Positions 8,640 to 17,578 are shown, counted from the stretch's first letter. The stretch is DNA of 64,000 nt from Bacteroidota bacterium (GCA_018267705.1 JAFDXX010000023.1:186001-250000); one strand, 5' to 3'. Made by a program: numbers and translations. Notes: generated by a model not told the origin, from the letters alone.

Positions 8640-9722
8640 ATGCTAACCATAAGTGCATTAAAATTATTTCATTTTAAAAATTACACAACCTACCAATGTA
8701 GTTTTAATACACCTATTGTAGCTATTTGTGGTGCAAACGGAAGTGGGAAAACTAATTTATTAGATGCTATTTATTATTTGTGTTTTACAAAAAGTTATTT
8801 TTTAAAACAAGATAATTTGATTGTTAAACATAATACAGCAGGAATGCGTGTTGAAGGTTTTTTTTTAAAGAATGAAACAACATTAAATGCCGTTGGCATT
8901 TTGCGTGAAAATAATAAGAAAGAATTTTTGTTGAATGATGAAGCATACAAAAAATTATCGCATCATATTGGCAAATTACCTTGTGTAATGATTGCTCCGG
9001 ATGATGTTGAAATTATTAGTGGCACAAGTGAAGAAAGAAGAAAATTTATGGATGCTGTTTTATCTCAACTGAATAACAATTATTTACAATGGTTAATTGA
9101 TTATAATAAAATTTTACAGCAACGTAATAGTTTCTTAAAACATGCTTCAACGCAAACTTATTTTGATGAAACTTTATTAGCAACATTAGACCATCAACTA
9201 TCAATACATGCAGCATTAATTTATGAAGAACGAAAACTTTTCTTTCAAACATTTACATCAACTGTTATTAAATTATACCACTCAATTGCAGGTAAAAACG
9301 AAAACATTGAAATAACTTACGAGAGCCAACTTTTAAATAATAGTTTGCAACATCTTTTAACGGAAAACAGACAAAAAGATTTGTATTTACAACGCACCGG
9401 ATTTGGTATTCATAAAGATGACATAAACATAACTATAAACAACCAATCGTTTAAATTAATTGCATCGCAAGGACAAAGAAAAAGTTTATTGTTTGCACTA
9501 AAATTAGCAGAGTTTGAAACCTTAAAACAACATAAAGGCTTCTCTCCCATTTTATTATTAGATGATATTTTTGAAAAATTAGATGCAGAAAGAATGCATT
9601 ATTTATTGCAAAAAGTTTGTGTTGAAAATAATTGTCAGGTTTTTATTACCGATACACATAAACAAAGGTTAGAACAGCATTTAAACAATTTACAAGTTAA
9701 GTTTCAGTTGATAGAATTGTAA
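8640..9722 (+). CDS. recF: DNA replication and repair protein RecF
   Basis: An SMC-like ATPase that loads RecA at gaps together with RecO and RecR. Walker A is GANGSGKTN (about 31-39), and the C-terminal Walker B/D-loop region is ILLLDDIFEKLDAERM followed by QVFITDT. The 360-residue length is normal. The ATG at 8640 is preferred over the TTG three codons upstream because family homology starts at MLTISALKLFHFKNY. A near-consensus box TATATTGC (8627-8634) ends five bases before it. The gene is divergent from pyrR and is followed by a DUF721 gene, a common recF neighbour. Confidence 0.95.
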   Translation: MLTISALKLFHFKNYTTYQCSFNTPIVAICGANGSGKTNLLDAIYYLCFTKSYFLKQDNLIVKHNTAGMRVEGFFLKNETTLNAVGILRENNKKEFLLNDEAYKKLSHHIGKLPCVMIAPDDVEIISGTSEERRKFMDAVLSQLNNNYLQWLIDYNKILQQRNSFLKHASTQTYFDETLLATLDHQLSIHAALIYEERKLFFQTFTSTVIKLYHSIAGKNENIEITYESQLLNNSLQHLLTENRQKDLYLQRTGFGIHKDDINITINNQSFKLIASQGQRKSLLFALKLAEFETLKQHKGFSPILLLDDIFEKLDAERMHYLLQKVCVENNCQVFITDTHKQRLEQHLNNLQVKFQLIEL

Positions 9723-9855
9723 ATTATAAATGTAGCCATCAACCACCGGAAGTGAATTGCAGCAGCTAAAATTTTCAAAGCATTGAGTGTTGGTTGTAAC
9801 ATCTGCTTTGTTTAGTGAATAAAAAATTAAGTTTTAAACATGTTGAGGCAAATGA

Positions 9856-9863
9856 TATATTCG
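9856..9863 (+). promoter_or_regulatory. -7 promoter box TATATTCG for the DUF721 gene
   Basis: Exact TAnnTTYG match that ends only four bases before the ATG at 9868, placing the expected transcription start at or inside the start codon (leaderless mRNA). Confidence 0.5.
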
Positions 9864-9867
9864 CATT

Positions 9868-10149
9868 ATGGCACAATATTCAATAGGCGATGCATTAAAA
9901 AAATTTCTCTCAAAAAGTAGATTATCTAACGGATTGCGTGCTGCACAAATTAATGAAGTGTGGGAAAGCATGATGGGAAAAACTATTGCTAAGTACACCG
10001 AGAAAATTGAAATTATTAATCAAACATTATTTATTACCACACATGTTGGCCCGTTAAAAAATGAATTGCTTTATCAGAAAACACTTATTATACAACGTGT
10101 AAATGAAGCATTTAATGAAAAAGTAATTACTGAAGTGGTTATTCGATAA
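9868..10149 (+). CDS. DUF721 protein, DciA-like
   Basis: A 93-residue cytoplasmic protein with the DUF721 core: GDALKKFLSKSRLSNGLRAA, then VWESMMGKTIAKYTEKIEI and the strand-rich tail ending VNEAFNEKVITEVVIR. DUF721 is the domain of DciA, the ancestral loader of the replicative helicase DnaB in bacteria without DnaC, and it often sits next to recF or gyrase genes, as here (145 bases downstream of recF). This protein is essentially the bare domain. A DciA role is therefore an inference from family and context. It has its own -7 box immediately before the ATG. Confidence 0.8.
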   Translation: MAQYSIGDALKKFLSKSRLSNGLRAAQINEVWESMMGKTIAKYTEKIEIINQTLFITTHVGPLKNELLYQKTLIIQRVNEAFNEKVITEVVIR

Positions 10150-10224
10150 TAATATCCACCAAATACGTATTGGGATTGCGTTTTTATGCAACAAAATTTA
10201 TCTGAAGCATATACTTCACTTCTC

Positions 10225-10232
10225 TATTTTTG
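10225..10232 (+). promoter_or_regulatory. -7 promoter box TATTTTTG for the first aspartate kinase
   Basis: Exact consensus, 30 bases before the ATG at 10263. It overlaps the possible TTG start at 10230, which supports the downstream ATG. Confidence 0.55.
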
Positions 10233-10262
10233 CACCTCAAAAATTTAATAAACAGTTTACAC

Positions 10263-11582
10263 ATGAAAGTAATGAAATTCGGTGGTACAAGTGTAGGCAA
10301 ACCTGAACGTATGTTTCAAGTGGCTGAACTAATTACCAAAGATGCCGAACCCAAAATTGTAGTATTAAGTGCATTAAGCGGCACTACCAATGCATTAGTA
10401 AGTATTAGCAATAGTCTTGCACAAGGAGATAAACATACCGCCAAACAAAAGATTGATGAATTAGAAATCCATTATAAAAAATTTGTACTAGAGTTAGTGA
10501 AAACTGAAACTGCTCAAGCAAAAGCCAATGCAGTTATTAAAGAGCATTTTGAATTTTTAAATATTATATTAAGAATATCTTTTAGTGAGGCATTGAATAA
10601 AGATATTTTGGCACAAGGCGAACTAATGAGTACCAAAATGTTTTCTGTTTATTTGGAAGAAATAAATATTAATCACATGCTTTTACCTGCTTTAGAATTT
10701 ATGAGTATTGATGCCAACGAAGAACCGCAGTTAAAAGACATAAGCAATAAATTGAAAGAAATTTTAAAGCAAAACAATAACAAACAATTATTTATTACGC
10801 AAGGTTATATCTGTCGAAATGCAAGAGGCGAAGTAGATAATCTAAAACGAGGAGGAAGTGATTATACCGCATCATTAATTGCGGCTGCTATTAATGCAAG
10901 TGTTTGTGAGATATGGACAGATATTGATGGTATGCACAACAACGACCCTCGCATTGTAGATAAAACAGTTGCTATAGAACAACTAAGTTTTGATGAAGCT
11001 GCAGAGCTTGCATATTTTGGAGCAAAAATTTTACATCCAACCTGCATCTGGCCAACGCAACAAACAAAAGTTCCGGTTAAATTGTTAAACACAATGCAAC
11101 CTAATGCAAAGGGAACAGTTATTAAAGAAGATGCCGGAAGCGTTGGTGTAAAAGCACTAGCAGCTAAAGATGGAATTATTGCCATTAAAATTAAAAGCAG
11201 CAGAATGTTGTTGGCTTATGGTTTTTTAAGAAAAATTTTTGAAGTATTTGAAAAATATAAAACACCCATTGATATGGTTACTACATCTGAAGTAGCTGTA
11301 TCTGTAACAATAGATAATGATGCTGAATTAGAAAATATTGTAAGAGAATTGGACCCTTTTGGAACCATTGAAGTTGATAAGCAACAAACCATTATTTCTA
11401 TTGTAGGAAATGAAATTGCCGAAACAAAAGAAATATTAAAAAAATTGTTTGATGCTATTGAAGGTGTACCTGTTAGAATGGTTAGCTACGGCGGAAGTCC
11501 ACACAATATTTCTTTATTAGTAAACGATACTTATAAAAAACAAACATTACAATTATTAAATAAAGGGTTATTCGGATTATAA
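10263..11582 (+). CDS. lysC: Aspartate kinase (copy 1)
   Basis: Phosphorylates aspartate at the head of the lysine, methionine, threonine and diaminopimelate pathway. The N-terminal MKVMKFGGTSVGK carries the KFGGTS motif, and the substrate loop is LKRGGSDYTAS with TDIDGM and ELAYFGAKILHP following. Two C-terminal ACT domains (roughly 300-439, beginning KALAAKDGIIAIKIKS and ending in SYGGSPHNISLLV) suggest feedback inhibition. 439 residues fits a monofunctional enzyme without a homoserine dehydrogenase part. The start at 10263 is chosen because the in-frame TTG upstream lies in the promoter. A second, more divergent aspartate kinase is encoded 2.4 kb downstream. Confidence 0.93.
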   Translation: MKVMKFGGTSVGKPERMFQVAELITKDAEPKIVVLSALSGTTNALVSISNSLAQGDKHTAKQKIDELEIHYKKFVLELVKTETAQAKANAVIKEHFEFLNIILRISFSEALNKDILAQGELMSTKMFSVYLEEININHMLLPALEFMSIDANEEPQLKDISNKLKEILKQNNNKQLFITQGYICRNARGEVDNLKRGGSDYTASLIAAAINASVCEIWTDIDGMHNNDPRIVDKTVAIEQLSFDEAAELAYFGAKILHPTCIWPTQQTKVPVKLLNTMQPNAKGTVIKEDAGSVGVKALAAKDGIIAIKIKSSRMLLAYGFLRKIFEVFEKYKTPIDMVTTSEVAVSVTIDNDAELENIVRELDPFGTIEVDKQQTIISIVGNEIAETKEILKKLFDAIEGVPVRMVSYGGSPHNISLLVNDTYKKQTLQLLNKGLFGL

Positions 11583-11602
11583 AAAAAATCCGTACATAAA
11601 AA

Positions 11603-11627
11603 TAAAGCCCTGCAATGCAGGGCTTTA
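11603..11627. terminator. Bidirectional terminator between aspartate kinase and desaturase
   Basis: A near-perfect hairpin of two 12-base arms, TAAAGCCCTGCA and TGCAGGGCTTTA, lies between two convergent genes, with A-rich sequence on the left and T/A-rich on the right. It can serve both. Confidence 0.85.
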
Positions 11628-11652
11628 TAGTATTCAAAAAAAATGTAATCAA

Positions 11653-12741
11653 CTAATCTCTCTTCCCCATTTGTTTTAAGAAACGAACATGTGCTACCAC
11701 TGCTCTACGCATGGTTGGATATTCAATATATTTTAATTGATATTCAGCACAAACCTGTTTAATAATTTTACTAATAGCAGGGTAATGAACATGAGAAATT
11801 TTGGGGAACAAATGGTGTTCAATCTGAAAATTTAAACCACCTAATAACCAACATACTAATTTGTTTTTGGTTGCAAAATTGGCTGTAGTTTTTATTTGGT
11901 GTGCAGCAAATTCATCTGGCAATTTATTTTCACTTACATCTGCAACCGGAAATTGTGCATCTTCAACAGTATGTGCTAATTGAAATACAATACTTAAAAT
12001 AAAACCTGCTACAAAAGTGAAAGTTATAAAACCTAATAACCATGCTAACCATCCACAAAAAATAATTGGTAATGCAATAAATACAGCACCATGATAAATT
12101 TTTACTAACCAAAAACTAATATGCTCTTTAGTACTCATTCTTTTTAAGGGCACATCTCCTATTCTTCCTGTAAAATATTTATTATAATCACTAAAAAAAA
12201 TCCAAAACACATACAACATCATATACAATACCCAGAAATAGAGGTGTTGAAAGCGATGCATTTTGTATCTTTTTTGCGACGGTGCCATTCTCATTAAAAA
12301 ACCTATTTCAATATCATCATCAACACCATCAACATTAGTAAAACTGTGATGAATCATATTGTGTTTCATATTCCACATAAAGTGGTTAGCACCCAACATG
12401 TTTAATGAGTAAGCGGCCAATTTATTTTGCCATTTATGTTTACTAAAACTTCCATGACTACCATCGTGCATTACATTAAAACCAATGGCAGCAATTAATC
12501 CACCCAAAACCACGCATTCGGCCAATCCCCAATACCATACAGGCGTAAAAATTAATAAGTGAATATAAATGGCAACAAATGCCGTTACTAAAATAATGGC
12601 TTTGGTAAATAAACTTAAATTACCTGTTATTGAAATATTATTTTCATCAAAATATTGTTGCACCCGCTTACGCAAATCTGCATGTAAAGAATTAGTTGTA
12701 ACGGGATATTTTGGAGTAACAGTTTTTATTGACATAAGCAT
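11653..12741 (-). CDS. Membrane fatty acid desaturase (acyl-CoA/acyl-lipid type)
   Basis: A di-iron membrane enzyme that puts double bonds into fatty acyl chains. All three histidine boxes are present: HDGSH at 92-96, HNMIHH at 127-132 and QIEHHLFP near residue 310. Hydrophobic segments lie around 46-66, 72-90 and 200-250. The 362-residue length and the QIEHH form of the third box fit the DesA3/linoleoyl-CoA desaturase-like group common in Bacteroidota. Regioselectivity cannot be read. Two ATGs lie two codons apart at the start; the first is used. A consensus -7 box TAAATTTG sits 13 bases upstream of it. Confidence 0.9.
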   Translation of the reverse strand: MLMSIKTVTPKYPVTTNSLHADLRKRVQQYFDENNISITGNLSLFTKAIILVTAFVAIYIHLLIFTPVWYWGLAECVVLGGLIAAIGFNVMHDGSHGSFSKHKWQNKLAAYSLNMLGANHFMWNMKHNMIHHSFTNVDGVDDDIEIGFLMRMAPSQKRYKMHRFQHLYFWVLYMMLYVFWIFFSDYNKYFTGRIGDVPLKRMSTKEHISFWLVKIYHGAVFIALPIIFCGWLAWLLGFITFTFVAGFILSIVFQLAHTVEDAQFPVADVSENKLPDEFAAHQIKTTANFATKNKLVCWLLGGLNFQIEHHLFPKISHVHYPAISKIIKQVCAEYQLKYIEYPTMRRAVVAHVRFLKQMGKRD

Positions 12742-12754
12742 TATAAAAGAACCG

Positions 12755-12762
12755 CAAATTTA
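12755..12762 (-). promoter_or_regulatory. -7 promoter box TAAATTTG for the desaturase
   Basis: Exact TAnnTTTG match on the minus strand, 13 bases before the first ATG of the desaturase gene. Confidence 0.55.
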
Positions 12763-12986
12763 GCATAAATTATTTTTTTTACTTGTTAAATATTTCAACA
12801 AAAGCAACGCAACGTGAAAACCTGAAATTAATTGTATAATACAGTAATAATCTTTCCACAATATTGAATAACTAAAACAAGCGGTTTTGGGGAAAAATAT
12901 TTTAGTTTGATGATGAAATGATAACACAATATTCAACGTTATTGAATCGTGAACTGGTTATCATCACTCAAAAAACCAAAACCATG

Positions 12987-13856
12987 CAACAAACAAAAGA
13001 ATTAAACGCATTATTTACACTAATTGACGATCCGGATCAAGAAGTGTACACAACCGTTTCTAATAAAATTGTAGAATTTGGTACAGGCATCATTCCTAAT
13101 TTAGAAAATTTATGGGAAAACACTTTAAATGAATCTATTCAAGAACGAATTGAATTATTAATTCACCGATTACATTATACAGACTTAACCAACGATTTAA
13201 TAGAATGGAGAGATAGTGCTTATCACGATTTATTGTTTGGAGCTTTATTAGTTGCCAAATATCAATATCCCGATTTGCACTCTACACCCGTATTACAAGA
13301 AATTGAAAAAATACGCCGAAATGTTTGGTTAGAGTTAAACAGTTTTCTTACACCGCTTGAGCAAGCAAATGTTTTATCAAGCATTCTATACAATTATTAT
13401 AATTTAAAAGGTGTTGAAGTAAATTACGATAACCCTGATGATTTTTTTATACATAAAGTAGTGGAATCAAAAAAAGGTAACGCTATAAGCAACGGAATTA
13501 TTTATCAGGTAATGTGCGATTTGTTAGATATAAATGCAAAAATTATTAATATTCCCAAACAAGTAATTATAGCATTCTATCATTCTGATTATGATCCGGC
13601 AACCCACAAAGGCCATCCGCAAGAAAAAATACATTTTTATGTAGATGCCGTTAATGGCCACGCTTATTCACATAACGATATTGAAGCTTATTTTAAAAGA
13701 GTTTCAGTACCCTCAATACCTGCCTATTACAAACCTATTTCACATAAAAGAACCATACAAATTATGTTAGAAGAAGTTTCAAAATGTTTTAAACTTCCTT
13801 CAAACCAATACAAACAAACCGAACTATTAGCATTAGCAGATTTATTAGACAATTAA
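12987..13856 (+). CDS. SirB1-like transglutaminase-fold protein
   Basis: A 289-residue soluble protein with the layout of the SirB1/Transglut_core2 family: an N-terminal helical repeat-like region (KELNALFTLIDDPDQEVYTT), a middle LNSFLTPLEQANVLSSILYN and a transglutaminase-like core with KGNAISNGIIYQVMCDLL. The third part is IHFYVDAVNGHAYSHNDIEAYF. Most members lack proven peptidase activity and their function is unknown. I place the start at the ATG of MQQTKELNAL; an in-frame ATG 23 codons upstream (12918) would add a segment that looks neither like a signal peptide nor like the family. The gene stands between the two aspartate kinase genes but shows no functional tie to them. Confidence 0.72.
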   Translation, partial: QQTKELNALFTLIDDPDQEVYTTVSNKIVEFGTGIIPNLENLWENTLNESIQERIELLIHRLHYTDLTNDLIEWRDSAYHDLLFGALLVAKYQYPDLHSTPVLQEIEKIRRNVWLELNSFLTPLEQANVLSSILYNYYNLKGVEVNYDNPDDFFIHKVVESKKGNAISNGIIYQVMCDLLDINAKIINIPKQVIIAFYHSDYDPATHKGHPQEKIHFYVDAVNGHAYSHNDIEAYFKRVSVPSIPAYYKPISHKRTIQIMLEEVSKCFKLPSNQYKQTELLALADLLDN

Positions 13857-13949
13857 TTTTATGAACCCGGCAACATTATTTCATTAACAACATTGTTGCG
13901 TCGCACACTTGTACACATTATACTTTGTGCATCAAAAGTTTTGCTTACT

Positions 13950-13957
13950 TATCTTCG
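13950..13957 (+). promoter_or_regulatory. -7 promoter box TATCTTCG for the second aspartate kinase
   Basis: Exact TAnnTTYG match, 25 bases before the ATG. A TTTG at 13924-13927 lies 22 bases upstream of the box and could be the -33 element. Confidence 0.6.
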
Positions 13958-13982
13958 CCGCAAGTAATTAATTATTCCATAC

Positions 13983-15251
13983 ATGAAAGTTTTCAAATTC
14001 GGAGGAGCTAGCGTAAACAACGTAGAACGTATTCAAAATATTCCCAACATTCTTCAGCAATATAAAAACGAAAACCTTGTTATTATTATATCTGCAATGG
14101 GCAAAACAACCAATGCCTTAGAAAAAGTTGCAGAAGCATTTTACAACAACAATCAAACAACAGCACTTGAATTATTTAACATTGTTAAACATCAACATTT
14201 AAATACAACAAAATATTTATTACTAACAAATTATAATGCGTGTATTGCACAACTAAATGATTTTTTTACAGAAATTGAATGGCTGCTACACGATAAACCC
14301 ATAAAAGAATTTGATTATTACTACGATCAAATTGTGTGTATAGGAGAATTATTAAGTACCGCAATTATTAGCCATTATTTAAACGAAGTAAATATTACCA
14401 ACACTTGGTTAGATGTAAGAGATATTATAAAAACCGATAATAATTTTAGAGATGCCAATGTTGATTGGAAGCAAACAACAGAAAGAACAAAAACAATTAA
14501 TAATAAAATACAAACAGCAGAAAAACCTACCATTTTTTTAACACAAGGTTTTATTGGCTGTACCGATGAAAATGAAAGTACAACACTTGGCAGAGAAGGA
14601 AGTGATTATACCGCATCAATTTTTGCCAACCTACTTAATGCAGAAAATTTAACTATTTGGAAAGATGTGGAAGGCGTTATGAATGCCGACCCCAAAGAGT
14701 TTTCTGATGCAACATTAATCAACGAATTAAATTTTAATGAAGTAATTGAAATGGCTTATTACGGAGCACAAGTTATTCACCCCAAAACTATTAAACCTTT
14801 ACAAAACAAAAATATTCCGTTGCATGTAAAATGTTTTCTAAACAGTAGTTTGCCCGGCACCATTATTCACAACAAACAAATAAAAAAACTTCCTCCTATT
14901 ACAGTTATTAAAAAAAATCAAACATTAATTCATTTAAGCAGTATTGACTTTTCTTTTGTGGGAGAACAGCCAATGGCAATTCTTTACAATAATTTTAATG
15001 AGTTAAAACTTAAACCTAATTTAATACAAACAGGTGCCATTAATGTGCAAGTATGTATTGATGATAAAAATGAAAAGATTGAAAAATTAGCTTTTGCAAT
15101 TAATCATTTATTTGAAATACAGGTAGAAAAAGATTTAACCTTACTCACTATTCGCCATTATAATCAAACTCAGTTACAGCAATTAATAGAAGGAAAAGAA
15201 ATTGTGTTAATTCAACAAACAAAAACAACCATACAAATCTTGTATAAATAA
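13983..15251 (+). CDS. Aspartate kinase (copy 2, divergent)
   Basis: A 422-residue amino acid kinase with the aspartokinase motifs in slightly altered form: KFGGASV at the N terminus (copy 1 has KFGGTSV) and TLGREGSDYTAS in the substrate loop, with WKDVEGVMNADP and EMAYYGAQVIHPKTIKPL. The C-terminal third (about 300-422) aligns loosely with ACT domains but lacks obvious conserved ligand residues. With copy 1 nearby, the two may be differently regulated isozymes, for instance one for lysine/diaminopimelate and one for methionine/threonine. The sequence cannot assign them. Its 3' end is ten bases from the convergent L,D-transpeptidase gene. Confidence 0.88.
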   Translation: MKVFKFGGASVNNVERIQNIPNILQQYKNENLVIIISAMGKTTNALEKVAEAFYNNNQTTALELFNIVKHQHLNTTKYLLLTNYNACIAQLNDFFTEIEWLLHDKPIKEFDYYYDQIVCIGELLSTAIISHYLNEVNITNTWLDVRDIIKTDNNFRDANVDWKQTTERTKTINNKIQTAEKPTIFLTQGFIGCTDENESTTLGREGSDYTASIFANLLNAENLTIWKDVEGVMNADPKEFSDATLINELNFNEVIEMAYYGAQVIHPKTIKPLQNKNIPLHVKCFLNSSLPGTIIHNKQIKKLPPITVIKKNQTLIHLSSIDFSFVGEQPMAILYNNFNELKLKPNLIQTGAINVQVCIDDKNEKIEKLAFAINHLFEIQVEKDLTLLTIRHYNQTQLQQLIEGKEIVLIQQTKTTIQILYK

Positions 15252-15261
15252 ATTGTAATAG

Positions 15262-16014
15262 CTACAATATTACGTATTCACCTTTTTCGTTTACAGAAAT
15301 TAATGGTAGTTTTTTAGTGCGTTCAAAATAATCAAATACTTGTTTTATAGTTGCGGTAAAATGATGGTAACTAATATTATCCTTTGTTGTTTTATCGTAA
15401 TACTCAACACTTTTTGCATTATTAAATCGTATGGGAAAAATATGAACAGGAATAAAATCTTGTCCCGCAGTTTTTGCGTAAGAAGCCAGAATGTATAACT
15501 CTTCAATTTGATTATCGGTAATAGGAATACAGCCAACCGTTATACAATTACCATGAATATAAATATCTCCACCGGGTTTTGTAGAATCACTTAACATGGC
15601 ATCTGATTCATTAGGGTAATTTAAACCTAACGATAAATGGTACATACTTTTAGGATTAAATAAATTGATAGCATAAAATCCTTCAGGTACTTGATAATCG
15701 CCTTCTATTCTTTTAGGTCCTAATGCTCCGCTTAAAGCACAAATTTTATATGTTTTAAAAAGTTTAAAAGCTTCTTTATTATTATTACGTACCCAAACTT
15801 CTAATTGGCTATCGTATTTAAAACTTCGGATATATAATTGTTTGGGTGGCCATTGTAGTTGAGCTGTGGCAAACTGTTTTCGCAAAGTATCTTCTTTTGC
15901 TTTAAAAACACCGGCAACTTTTGGATTTGTTTTTTGTAAATCAATAAATGAGTATTGGGCAAAATTTGCAGTTGTAATTAATAATACAGTTGCTAATAAA
16001 ATTAATTGCTTCAT
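15262..16014 (-). CDS. Periplasmic L,D-transpeptidase (YkuD family)
   Basis: A secreted 250-residue enzyme expected to make 3-3 crosslinks in, or attach partners to, peptidoglycan. A signal peptide MKQLILLATVLLITTANFAQ opens the protein. The YkuD active site HGNCITVGCIPI has the catalytic His about residue 154 and Cys about 162 of the form GCxP. The KGPKRIEGD-like region before it reads ALGPKRIEGDYQVPEGFYAI, typical of the ErfK/YafK-like group. I start at 16014 because the upstream in-frame ATG would put seven residues ahead of a clean signal peptide and would overlap a consensus -7 box (16020-16027) that ends five bases before the chosen ATG. Confidence 0.86.
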   Translation of the reverse strand: MKQLILLATVLLITTANFAQYSFIDLQKTNPKVAGVFKAKEDTLRKQFATAQLQWPPKQLYIRSFKYDSQLEVWVRNNNKEAFKLFKTYKICALSGALGPKRIEGDYQVPEGFYAINLFNPKSMYHLSLGLNYPNESDAMLSDSTKPGGDIYIHGNCITVGCIPITDNQIEELYILASYAKTAGQDFIPVHIFPIRFNNAKSVEYYDKTTKDNISYHHFTATIKQVFDYFERTKKLPLISVNEKGEYVIL

Positions 16015-16019
16015 GTTTA

Positions 16020-16027
16020 CAAAAATA
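16020..16027 (-). promoter_or_regulatory. -7 promoter box TATTTTTG for the L,D-transpeptidase
   Basis: Exact consensus on the minus strand, five bases before the ATG at 16014, again predicting a leaderless or nearly leaderless transcript. Confidence 0.5.
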
Positions 16028-16084
16028 CTTTTCAAAGCATATAAATAAAGTTAATGTTCATTTCTTTTTAGTTATTAAAATACA

Positions 16085-16115
16085 AAAGGCACAAAGTGTA
16101 TAACTCAGTGCCTTT
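16085..16115 (-). terminator. Intrinsic terminator after hppD
   Basis: Arms AAAGGCAC (16085-16092) and GTGCCTTT (16108-16115) form an eight-base stem with a 15-base loop. On the minus strand it lies just after the hppD stop and is followed by TTGTATTTT. Confidence 0.7.
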
Positions 16116-16119
16116 GTTA

Positions 16120-17250
16120 TTAAAGATTTCCTCTTAATGCTTGTTCTCGTTCTAATGCTTCAAACAATGCTTTAAAGTTTCCTTTGCCAAAACTTTTGGC
16201 TCCTTTACGTTGAATAATTTCAAAAAATAATGTAGGCCTGTCTTGTAGCGGTTTTGTAAATATTTGCAACAAATAACCTTCATCATCTTTATCAATTAAA
16301 ATTCCTAATTCTTTTAATGGTTTTAAATCTTCATCAATATGCCCTACTCTATCTAAAACAGTATCATAATAACTGCCAGGTACTTTTAAAAATTCTACGC
16401 CTCTATTTTGCAATTCGGTAACTGTTTCAATAATATTTTTTGTTGCAATAGCCACGTGTTGTACACCTTCACCATTATAAAAATCTAAATATTCTTCAAC
16501 TTGACTTTTCTTTTTTCCTTCAGCAGGTTCATTAATCGGAAATTTTACATAACCGTTTCCGCTACTCATTACTTTACTCATTAAAGCAGAATATTCTGTA
16601 GAAATATCTTTATCATCAAAACTTAAAATATTTCTAAAGCCCATAACATCTTCATAAAAAGAAACCCATTTATTCATTTGGTTCCAACCAACATTTCCTA
16701 CACAATGATCTACGTATTGCAATCCTGTTTCTGTTGGGTTGTAATTCGATTTCCATTCAACAAAACCAGGCATAAAAACGCCTTTATAATTTTTTCTTTC
16801 AATAAATAAATGCACTGTTTCACCATAAGTATGAATACCACTCATTATCACTTCACCTTGCCCATCGGTAAAAATTTTTGGTTCCATAAAACTTTTTCCA
16901 CCACGTTGGGTTGTTTGTAACCATGCATCTTTTGCATCATTAACTCTTAACGCAAGAAACTTTACACCATCACCATGTTTATGTACATGTTCAGCTATTA
17001 CATTATCGGGTTTAAGGGCAGTGGTTAATACAAAAGTTAATTTATTTTGACGTATAACATAGCTTGTTTTTTCTTTCACCCCAGTTTCGGGCCCTGCATA
17101 AGCAAGGCTTTTAAAGCCAAATGCTGTTTTATAAAAATGAGCCGCTTGCTTGGCATTACCAACATAAAATTCTACATAATCTGTTCCTTCTAAAGGTAAA
17201 AAATCTATGGTTGCTGTTTCTTGTGTTTTATTTGTTTTAAGAACTTGCAT
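16120..17250 (-). CDS. hppD: 4-hydroxyphenylpyruvate dioxygenase
   Basis: A non-haem iron enzyme that turns 4-hydroxyphenylpyruvate into homogentisate in tyrosine breakdown. Two vicinal-oxygen-chelate halves are seen. The C-terminal half carries the iron ligands: His in LQYVDHCVGNV, His in GVQHVAIATKNI and Glu in LFFEIIQRKG, with the conserved tail GNFKALFEALEREQ. Its 376 residues match the bacterial family. No other homogentisate-pathway gene is in the window, and the neighbours are unrelated. The ATG is preceded by a degenerate ATTATGAAT-type repeat and no clear -7 box. Confidence 0.95.
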   Translation of the reverse strand: MQVLKTNKTQETATIDFLPLEGTDYVEFYVGNAKQAAHFYKTAFGFKSLAYAGPETGVKEKTSYVIRQNKLTFVLTTALKPDNVIAEHVHKHGDGVKFLALRVNDAKDAWLQTTQRGGKSFMEPKIFTDGQGEVIMSGIHTYGETVHLFIERKNYKGVFMPGFVEWKSNYNPTETGLQYVDHCVGNVGWNQMNKWVSFYEDVMGFRNILSFDDKDISTEYSALMSKVMSSGNGYVKFPINEPAEGKKKSQVEEYLDFYNGEGVQHVAIATKNIIETVTELQNRGVEFLKVPGSYYDTVLDRVGHIDEDLKPLKELGILIDKDDEGYLLQIFTKPLQDRPTLFFEIIQRKGAKSFGKGNFKALFEALEREQALRGNL

Positions 17251-17297
17251 AATAAATAATTATGAATAATGAATTATAAATGATGAATAAAAAATTT
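17251..17297. repeat. Degenerate AATTATGAAT-type tandem repeat
   Basis: Overlapping copies of TATGAATAATGAAT / TATAAATGATGAAT lie immediately upstream of the hppD start codon. A relative occurs upstream of the sulfhydrylase gene at 28718-28745. The copies are imperfect and very AT-rich, so chance similarity is possible. Confidence 0.45.
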
Positions 17298-17570
17298 CTC
17301 AAACGCTATTTGTGATGAATGAAAAATCTCGTATATGAGTTGAATATTTTTGGAAAGTTTTTCTTTGTTTATTTGAAATGATGTAAAAATTAAAATAGAA
17401 TCACACTATCCATTGCAAGTGTTTCCATTAACAATGAATAATTGCTACGCTTATCAGTGAAAATTTTATGGGGATAGTCCGGCATCATTACAAACAAAGT
17501 TAATTAAGAATTGTGGTTTAATACAGAATATTCCTCATTTCTAACGCTTCATTTATCATTTACTCAGTCT

Positions 17571-17578
17571 TATCTTCG
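17571..17578 (+). promoter_or_regulatory. -7 promoter box TATCTTCG for purK
   Basis: Exact TAnnTTYG match, 18 bases before the purK ATG. Confidence 0.55.

Noticed and set aside
12902..12986. A longer start for the SirB1-like protein at ATG 12918
   Set aside because: The extra 23 residues have no family similarity and no signal-peptide character; the later ATG fits the family start. It remains possible.
17300..17560. A small RNA gene in the hppD-purK gap
   Set aside because: There is no promoter box and terminator pair facing the same way and no stable hairpin by eye, so nothing supports an RNA gene.
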